20,294 bases of DNA, from assembly GCA_037127655.1 (NCBI GenBank), contig JBAXXY010000032.1, forward strand, positions 1 through 20,294, written 5' to 3'. This stretch comes from GWF2-38-69 sp037127655. Lineage in GTDB: Bacteria; Verrucomicrobiota; Lentisphaeria; Victivallales; GWF2-38-69. The notes under the pieces were generated by a model. The model had not been told where the DNA came from and searched no databases. It saw only the letters and a program-made list of their open reading frames with translations. Below, piece by piece: positions 15,478 to 20,294 of the stretch (position 1 is its first letter; every line of letters starts with the position of its first letter). The translations under genes and the position numbers were made by a program.

Positions 15478-17216
15478 TACTTCAGGCACTAAAAGATTAC
15501 TATGATAGAAAAACCGATTTACCCAGACAAGGATTCGAGAAAAAAGAAATTCCGTACATTCTTGTATTAGATTCAGCAGGAAAACCAATCGCGCTGAATG
15601 AGACCTACGAGGGCACAGGAAAACAGCGGAAGGCAAAACCGTATATCGTTCCACAAGCCGTAAAAAGAGCAAGCAATATTGCTGCAAATCTATTGTGGGA
15701 TAATCCTGAATATGCTCTCGGCATTCCAATAAAAGGTTCTCCTGAGCGGGTTCAGGAACAGCATCAAAAATTCAAAGAACGAATTGATGAGCTTGGAGAT
15801 ATTGATGATGCTGGGTTGAAAGTGATTAAACTTTTTCTTCAGGTATCTGACAAGAAAGCTCTTCTTGAAAACTTTGGAGAGGCATATAAGAACCTTTTAG
15901 AAGATAAAAACGGCAATCTTTCTTTTCAATTAGCAGGTGAAGCAGAACTGATTCTTGAAAATCAGAAAATTAGAAATGCCATTGAGTCAATGCTGTTCGA
16001 TGAAGACAGTATCAAGCAAATTTGTCTTGTTTCAGGCGAAGATGAAGTAATTGAAAGGCTTCATTCATCTATTAAGGGAGTGGCAGGAGCCCAGTCAAGC
16101 GGAGCAAATATCATATCTTTTAATCTTGATGCATTTAGATCCTATGGAAAAGAACAGGGGGGCAATTCTCCTGTTGGAAAAAGAGCTGCATTTGCTTACA
16201 CTACAGCTTTAAATCATCTTCTTTCAAAAGACTCTACTCAGAAAATGCTTGTTGGTGACGCTACTACTGTTTTCTGGGCTTCAAAAGAAACTAATCTGGA
16301 AAATGAATGGTCTTTCTTCTTCAGGGACCCGCCTAAAGATGATCCAGACCGCGGAACAAGAGCAGTAGAAAGCTTGTTTAACTCTATTAAAACCGGAGCT
16401 TTATCTACAGAAGCGCAGAATAGATTCTATGTACTTGGGCTTGCTCCTAATGCATCGCGTATTTCAATTCGTTTCTGGATCGTAAATACAGTTGCCGGAA
16501 TGGCGGAGAAGATAGCTCAACATTTTGAAGATATCAGAATTGTTCATGGCCCGAAAGAGAGCGATTTTCTCTCACTTTTCAGATTGCTTGTATCTACGGC
16601 TTCCCAGGGGAAATCGGAGAATATTCCGCCCAACCTTGCAGGCGATACTATTCGTTCAATTCTTGAAGGGTTGCCGTATCCTGAAACCTTACTGCAAGCA
16701 CTTGTTCGCAGAAACCGTGCAGAGCAATCTAAAAAGGATAAAAATGGGAGAGCCGAACCGAATGTTACCTATCCTCGCGCCGCTTTTATCAAGGCATGTA
16801 TTAATAGAAAAATTCGTTTTTATAATCAAAATATAAAGGAGGAACTCAAAATGAGTCTCGACTCGACAAACACTAACATCGGATATCGGCTCGGAAGGCT
16901 GTTTGCTGCGCTGGAAAAAATCCAGGAAGAAGCAAGTCCGGGAATAAATGCTACAATCCGCGACCGTTTTTATGGCGCGGCATCAGGAACGCCTGTTACA
17001 GTATTCCCTAATCTGATGCGCTTGAAGAACCACCATCTTGCAAAATTGGAAAGCCAGGGAAGAAGAATTAACTTCGAAAGATTAATTGGTGAAATAGCTA
17101 GCGCCGGAATTGATGGCAATACCGGATTCCCGGCTACTCTTGCTATTGCAGATCAGGGAAAATTTGCCATAGGCTATTATCATCAGAGACAAGATTTTTT
17201 CACAAAAATCAATTAG
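15474..17216 (+). CDS. cas8c: Cas8c (Csd1), large subunit of type I-C Cascade
   Basis: Cas8c recognises the PAM, helps open the target DNA and contacts Cas3. The protein is 580 residues, typical for Csd1. Recognisable family blocks are MILQALKDYYDRK at the start, GKQRKAKPYIVPQAVKR, GAQSSGANIISFNLDAF, YTTALNHLLSKDS, LGLAPNASRISIRFWIV and INATIRDRFYGAASGTPVTVFP near the end. The start overlaps the cas5 stop (ATGA), with GAGGTAAGAGG directly upstream as ribosome site, implying coupled translation. The last 121 codons are also read independently as the small subunit Cas11c from an internal start at 16851. The cas7c ribosome site AGGAGA begins within the stop codon region (17215). Confidence 0.95.
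   Translation: MILQALKDYYDRKTDLPRQGFEKKEIPYILVLDSAGKPIALNETYEGTGKQRKAKPYIVPQAVKRASNIAANLLWDNPEYALGIPIKGSPERVQEQHQKFKERIDELGDIDDAGLKVIKLFLQVSDKKALLENFGEAYKNLLEDKNGNLSFQLAGEAELILENQKIRNAIESMLFDEDSIKQICLVSGEDEVIERLHSSIKGVAGAQSSGANIISFNLDAFRSYGKEQGGNSPVGKRAAFAYTTALNHLLSKDSTQKMLVGDATTVFWASKETNLENEWSFFFRDPPKDDPDRGTRAVESLFNSIKTGALSTEAQNRFYVLGLAPNASRISIRFWIVNTVAGMAEKIAQHFEDIRIVHGPKESDFLSLFRLLVSTASQGKSENIPPNLAGDTIRSILEGLPYPETLLQALVRRNRAEQSKKDKNGRAEPNVTYPRAAFIKACINRKIRFYNQNIKEELKMSLDSTNTNIGYRLGRLFAALEKIQEEASPGINATIRDRFYGAASGTPVTVFPNLMRLKNHHLAKLESQGRRINFERLIGEIASAGIDGNTGFPATLAIADQGKFAIGYYHQRQDFFTKIN
16835..16842 (+). promoter_or_regulatory. Internal ribosome binding site for Cas11c inside cas8c
   Basis: AAAGGAGG is a near-perfect anti-16S match located inside cas8c, with an 8-nt spacer to an in-frame ATG at 16851. 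It is one of the strongest Shine-Dalgarno sequences in the whole locus, and its position matches the internal start known from other type I-C systems. Confidence 0.85.
16851..17216 (+). CDS. cas11c: Cas11c small subunit, translated from an internal start in cas8c
   Basis: The ATG at 16851 is codon 460 of cas8c and in the same frame. It would give a 121-residue protein starting MSLDSTNTNIGYRLGRLFAA and ending at the cas8c stop. It includes the helical segments YRLGRLFAALEKIQEEA and NLMRLKNHHLAKLESQ. In type I-C systems the small subunit is known to be made independently from the 3' end of cas8c and is needed for Cascade assembly; it lines the crRNA-target groove. The sequence evidence is the strong AAAGGAGG 8 nt upstream plus the matching position and length. 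Automated annotation usually misses this product because it is nested in cas8c. Confidence 0.85.
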   Translation: MSLDSTNTNIGYRLGRLFAALEKIQEEASPGINATIRDRFYGAASGTPVTVFPNLMRLKNHHLAKLESQGRRINFERLIGEIASAGIDGNTGFPATLAIADQGKFAIGYYHQRQDFFTKIN

Positions 17217-17227
17217 GAGATAAAAAA

Positions 17228-18094
17228 ATGTCAGAACTTAAAAACCGCTATGACTTTGTACTTATATTCGATGTTCAGGACGGAAACCCAAATGGCGATC
17301 CAGATGCCGGAAATCTGCCAAGAATTGACCCTGAAACAGGCATGGGTCTTGTTACGGATGTCTGTTTGAAAAGAAAAGTAAGAAACTTTGTCCAATTGAT
17401 TAAAAAAGAAGTGAAGGGCTTTGACATATTCATTAAAGAAAAGGCCATACTCAACAATTTGATTGATGAAGCTCATGAACAGGAAGGTGTTAAAGCTAAA
17501 GAAAAAGGTGACAAGACCGAAGCTGCGCGTAAATGGATGTGTGGATCATATTACGACATTCGGGCTTTTGGAGCTGTTATGAGTACAGGCAAAAATGCAG
17601 GTCAGGTCAGAGGTCCTGTTCAGATGACTTTTGGTCGCTCAGTCGATCCTGTCGTTACTCTTGAGCATTCAATTACCCGTATGGCAGTAGCGACTCAGGC
17701 TGAAGCAGACAAGCAGAGCGGCGACAATCGTACAATGGGGCGCAAGAATACCATTCCTTATGGGCTCTATGTGACTCATGGCTTTATCTCAGCCAATCTT
17801 GCAAATCAGACAGGATTTTCAGAAGAAGACCTTCAGCTGTTCTGGAAAGCCCTTTCTGAAATGTTTGAGCATGATCGTTCTGCTGCCAGAGGGTTGATGT
17901 CCACTAGAAAACTTATAGTTTTTAAGCATGATTCTGCATTAGGAAATGCTCCTGCACATCAGCTTTTTGAGCGTATAAAAATCGAAAGAAATCTTGAAAG
18001 CAAGGATAAGGTGGCAAGAGCTTTTGCTGATTATAAAGTTGCTATTGACCGTGGGGATTTTCCTACAGGCGTGACTATTGAGGAGAAGATTTGA
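17228..18094 (+). CDS. cas7c: Cas7c (Csd2), backbone subunit of type I-C Cascade
   Basis: Cas7c subunits polymerise along the crRNA spacer and form the backbone of the complex. The protein is 288 residues, typical of Csd2. The N-terminus has the family hallmark FDVQDGNPNGDPDAGNLPR (residues 14-32) followed by GLVTDVCLKRKVRNFV. Further blocks are YDIRAFGAVMSTG, GPVQMTFGRSVDPV, NRTMGRKNTIPYGLY and DRSAARGLMSTRKL. The ribosome site AGGAGA (17215-17220) overlaps the cas8c stop codon, so translation is probably coupled. The next gene, cas4, begins 21 bp downstream. Confidence 0.96.
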   Translation: MSELKNRYDFVLIFDVQDGNPNGDPDAGNLPRIDPETGMGLVTDVCLKRKVRNFVQLIKKEVKGFDIFIKEKAILNNLIDEAHEQEGVKAKEKGDKTEAARKWMCGSYYDIRAFGAVMSTGKNAGQVRGPVQMTFGRSVDPVVTLEHSITRMAVATQAEADKQSGDNRTMGRKNTIPYGLYVTHGFISANLANQTGFSEEDLQLFWKALSEMFEHDRSAARGLMSTRKLIVFKHDSALGNAPAHQLFERIKIERNLESKDKVARAFADYKVAIDRGDFPTGVTIEEKI

Positions 18095-18115
18095 TTAATT
18101 CAGAATGGGTTCAAT

Positions 18116-18760
18116 ATGACCGATAAGTCCTATCCTGTCTTCTCCGAAGAAGATCTTATACAGCTTTCAGCAATCCAGCACTACCTTTTTTGCAGAAGGC
18201 AGTGTGCTCTTATCCATATAGAGCAGATATGGGTGGAGAATAGATTTACGCTTGAAGGAGAGTTTTTTCACGAGAAAGCCGACGAGCAGAGAGCAAGCTC
18301 TCATGGGAAGGATATAAAGATTGAAAGGGGGCTTCTAATCAGATCGCTTAAATACGGCGTGTCCGGCAAAGCAGATGTAGTGGAATTCCATAAGGACTCT
18401 TCGGGAAAATGGATTCCATTTCCGGTCGAATACAAACTCGGCAAACCCAAGGCGAACAGATGCGACGAAGTTCAGCTTTGCGCTCAAGCTCTCTGCCTCG
18501 AAGAGATGCTTGGAGTATCCATTGAAAATGGCACCTTATATTATGGAAAGACACGCCACAGGCATGATGTCGTTTTTGACTCAGATCTTCGGGAGTTTAC
18601 TACAAAAACTGTATATGAACTGCATAATTTTCTTCTTGCTGGAATTACGCCTTCAGCAGAATATGAAAAGAGCCTTTGCGATAACTGTTCATTCCTGGAA
18701 ATATGCCTGCCGAAAGCTATAAAAAATTCAGTCTCAACATACATGAAGGAGCTCCCATGA
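18116..18760 (+). CDS. cas4: Cas4 RecB-like exonuclease with Fe-S cluster
   Basis: Cas4 trims prespacer ends and selects PAM-containing fragments together with Cas1-Cas2 during spacer acquisition. The 214-residue protein has the RecB-type nuclease residues His52 (FFHEKADE), Asp87 (GKADVVE), Glu105 and Lys107 in VEYKLGK, and Gln120 (DEVQLCAQ). Cysteines for a 4Fe-4S cluster are Cys26 and/or Cys30 in YLFCRRQCALIH and the C-terminal group Cys188, Cys191 and Cys197 (CDNCSFLEIC). All expected catalytic residues are present. The ribosome site is weak (GAATGGGTT). The stop overlaps the cas1 start by 4 nt (ATGA), which supports a Cas4-Cas1 partnership. Confidence 0.95.
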   Translation: MTDKSYPVFSEEDLIQLSAIQHYLFCRRQCALIHIEQIWVENRFTLEGEFFHEKADEQRASSHGKDIKIERGLLIRSLKYGVSGKADVVEFHKDSSGKWIPFPVEYKLGKPKANRCDEVQLCAQALCLEEMLGVSIENGTLYYGKTRHRHDVVFDSDLREFTTKTVYELHNFLLAGITPSAEYEKSLCDNCSFLEICLPKAIKNSVSTYMKELP

Positions 18761-19779
18761 AAAAATTGCTAAATACTTTGTATATATCAACTCAGGGCGC
18801 CTATCTTTCAAAGGAAGGCGAATGCGTAGTTGCTTCAGTTGACAGGGAGGAAAAGCTCAGGCTCCCTATCCACAATCTTTCAGGAATAGTTTGCTTTGGC
18901 AATGTCATGCTATCACCTTTCCTGATGGGATTTTGTGCCGAGAAAGATGTTGGTGTCTCCTTCCTGAGTGAAAATGGAAAATTCCTTGCCAGAATAAAAG
19001 GTCCCGTGTCAGGCAATGTCCTTCTGAGAAAAGCCCAATATAGGTTCTCTGATGATGAAGAAAAATCTCTTGAGATAGCCAGGAATATTCTTACAGGTAA
19101 ATTCTCGAACTGCAGAATAGTCTTAAACAGGTTTATCCGGGATTACGGAGATGACGATGAGATTAATAAGGTATCCGGCAGGCTGAATAATCAGATATCC
19201 CTGCTCAATTCAGCTAAAACTCTTGATGAACTAAGAGGTCTTGAAGGAGATTCCGCAAAACTCTATTTTTCTGTTTTTAATAAGCTGATCAGAGTTCAGA
19301 AGGATGGTTTCGTCTTTGAAGGCAGAAATAAAAGGCCGCCTATGGATAATGTGAATGCTCTGCTATCGTTTGTCTATACGATTCTTGCCCATGATGTGGA
19401 GTCAGCTCTTGAGGCTGTGGGCCTTGATCCTGCTGTCGGTTTTCTTCATAGGGACAGACCCGGAAGAGCCAGTCTTGCTTTGGATATCATGGAGGAACTC
19501 AGGTCGTTTTTTGCCGACAGGGTGGTTCTGTCTCTGATAAATCTGCAAAGAATCGATGCAAAGGGATTCAGGAAAACTGAAAGCGGTGCAGTGATTATGA
19601 ATGACGAGACAAGAAAAACTGTTCTGCTGGCTTATCAGGAACGCAAAAAGGATGAACTTCAACATCCATTCATTCAGGAGAAAGTTAATATCGGATTAAT
19701 TCCTTATGTCCAGGCTTTGCTGATGGCAAGGTTCATCAGGGGCGACCTGGATTCATATCCGCCATTTATCTGGAGGTGA
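18757..19779 (+). CDS. cas1: Cas1 integrase, type I-C
   Basis: Cas1 joins new spacers into the array at the leader end with Cas2. With the start at 18757 the protein is 340 residues, the usual length for type I-C. The active-site residues are visible: Glu163 in GLEGDSAKLYF, His231 in FLHRDRPGR, and Glu246 in ALDIMEELR at the third ligand position (Asp221 in E. coli Cas1). The N-terminal beta domain begins MKKLLNTLYISTQGAYLSKEG in its first residues. I reject an in-frame ATG at 18703 that would run 54 bp deep into cas4, because AAGGAG (18746-18751) lies at the right distance before 18757 and the ATGA overlap repeats the pattern of cas5/cas8. Confidence 0.96.
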   Translation: MKKLLNTLYISTQGAYLSKEGECVVASVDREEKLRLPIHNLSGIVCFGNVMLSPFLMGFCAEKDVGVSFLSENGKFLARIKGPVSGNVLLRKAQYRFSDDEEKSLEIARNILTGKFSNCRIVLNRFIRDYGDDDEINKVSGRLNNQISLLNSAKTLDELRGLEGDSAKLYFSVFNKLIRVQKDGFVFEGRNKRPPMDNVNALLSFVYTILAHDVESALEAVGLDPAVGFLHRDRPGRASLALDIMEELRSFFADRVVLSLINLQRIDAKGFRKTESGAVIMNDETRKTVLLAYQERKKDELQHPFIQEKVNIGLIPYVQALLMARFIRGDLDSYPPFIWR

Positions 19780-19783
19780 TAAT

Positions 19784-20074
19784 ATGCTTGTTCTGGTAAG
19801 TTATGATGTTGCCACATCTTCGGAAGGAGGGCAGAAAAGGCTTAGAAGAGTAGCGAAAGTGTGTACAGATTACGGTCAGAGAGTTCAGAACTCAGTATTT
19901 GAATGCCTTGTGGATAATGCTCAATTCGTTCTCTTGAAGAAAAAACTTCTTGACGAAATTAATGATAAACAAGATAGTCTGCGTTTTTACTTTCTTGGCA
20001 ATAACTGGAGAGGCAGAGTAGAGCATATCGGAACAAAACCTTCTGTGGATATGGAAGGTCTTCTGATGCTCTGA
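19784..20074 (+). CDS. cas2: Cas2, adaptation complex subunit, type I-C
   Basis: The 96-residue protein is a ferredoxin-fold subunit that dimerises between two Cas1 dimers and acts mainly as a structural bridge for spacer integration. It opens MLVLVSYDVAT with the conserved Asp8, continues with a basic helix RLRRVAKVCTDYGQRVQNSVFEC, and ends GTKPSVDMEGLLML, all typical of type I-C Cas2. The ribosome site GGAGGTGA (19772-19779) overlaps the cas1 stop codon, so expression is tied to cas1. It is the last gene before the leader and the array. Confidence 0.96.
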   Translation: MLVLVSYDVATSSEGGQKRLRRVAKVCTDYGQRVQNSVFECLVDNAQFVLLKKKLLDEINDKQDSLRFYFLGNNWRGRVEHIGTKPSVDMEGLLML

Positions 20075-20261
20075 TAATCATCTGCGAACTCCTTGTGGTT
20101 TACCCTCCAGATTCACAGCTTCGCAACATAAACTATATCTTTGACATGAAGATAGATATGGATTCTTGTTTTCGGCAAAAAATAGAGATGCTCTTTGAAA
20201 AGTTGAAGTTCGCATTTTGTAAAGTTTTGCACTTTGATGACAAGTAAGTTATAATGAAAGA
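20075..20261 (+). promoter_or_regulatory. CRISPR leader (type I-C)
   Basis: This 187-bp AT-rich non-coding stretch lies between the cas2 stop and the first repeat, where the leader belongs. It contains the inverted pair TGCGAACT (20083-20090) and AGTTCGCA (20207-20214), a hairpin TATCTT/AAGATA (20136-20154), near-direct repeats GCATTTTG (20212) and GCACTTTG (20229) spaced 17 bp, and a promoter just before the repeat. Leaders carry signals for Cas1-Cas2 integration and array transcription; which of these elements serves which role is inferred. Confidence 0.85.
20227..20255 (+). promoter_or_regulatory. Candidate array promoter adjoining the first repeat
   Basis: A perfect -10 TATAAT (20250-20255) is preceded after 17 bp by TTGCAC (20227-20232), which matches the first half of the -35 consensus. 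Transcription would start about 7 bp later, at or near 20262, the first base of the repeat, so the pre-crRNA would have almost no leader RNA. Confidence 0.6.
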
Positions 20262-20294
20262 GTCGCTCCTCACACGGGGAGCGTGGATTGAAAC
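20262..20294 (+). CRISPR. First repeat of a type I-C CRISPR array (array continues beyond window)
   Basis: The last 33 bases begin GTCGCTCC and end GTGGATTGAAAC, the form of type I-C repeats. Bases 20264-20271 pair with 20276-20283 to give an 8-bp RNA stem (CGCTCCTC with GGGGAGCG, one U-G pair) and a 4-nt loop ACAC. The 11 bases after the stem (TGGATTGAAAC) equal the known 11-nt 5' handle left by Cas5c. Only this single repeat is inside the window, so spacers, array length and repeat decay cannot be assessed. Orientation is with cas2 and leader upstream, as expected. Confidence 0.92.

Noticed and set aside
15424..15729. 101-residue minus-strand ORF at the cas5/cas8c junction
   Set aside because: Antisense shadow of two recognised cas genes with no own ribosome site or domain.
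18703..18756. Longer cas1 starting inside cas4
   Set aside because: It would add 18 residues not typical of Cas1; AAGGAG and the ATGA overlap point to 18757.

Overview
The window reads as chromosome of a Gram-negative bacterium that is moderately AT-rich by eye. The Gram-negative inference rests on an inner-membrane RND pump with a lipoprotein adaptor, several Sec and lipoprotein signal peptides, and a periplasmic phosphodiesterase. I cannot place the organism to phylum from these genes. I see no rRNA, tRNA, transposase or phage gene.

Left part (1-7194): the 3' end of a metabolite:H+ symporter-type MFS transporter runs off the left edge, followed by a complete second MFS transporter on the same strand. 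Convergent to these lies a minus-strand gene set: class I DAHP synthase (first step of aromatic amino acid synthesis), an RND adaptor lipoprotein and an AcrB/MdtC-class RND pump. The spacings of 23 and 11 bp suggest one transcript.

Middle part (7195-12430): a 126-bp divergent region with a 16-bp palindrome separates the DAHP synthase gene from a plus-strand gene set. This set comprises a secreted glycerophosphodiester phosphodiesterase, a secreted protein with two sulfite-oxidase-like (molybdopterin-fold) repeats that lack the molybdenum-binding cysteine, and a WtpABC/ModABC-type tungstate/molybdate importer (lipoprotein binding protein, permease, ATPase). The first two genes overlap by one base. 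The coupling of the cysteine-less molybdopterin-fold protein to the oxyanion importer is the least explained protein-level feature here.

Right part (12431-20294): a complete type I-C CRISPR-Cas locus in canonical order: cas3, cas5c, cas8c (with cas11c translated from an internal start), cas7c, cas4, cas1, cas2, leader, first repeat. The genes are tightly packed with 4-nt ATGA overlaps at cas5/cas8 and cas4/cas1. Cas1, Cas2 and Cas4 acquire spacers; Cas5c, Cas8c, Cas7c and Cas11c form Cascade; Cas3 degrades the target. The window ends exactly at the last base of the first repeat, so no spacer is visible. Points of interest are the internal cas11c ribosome binding site, a histidine-to-tyrosine change at the presumed Cas5c catalytic position, SD-preceded mini-ORFs plus a 9-bp inverted repeat ahead of cas3, and a near-consensus promoter whose predicted start falls on the first base of the repeat.
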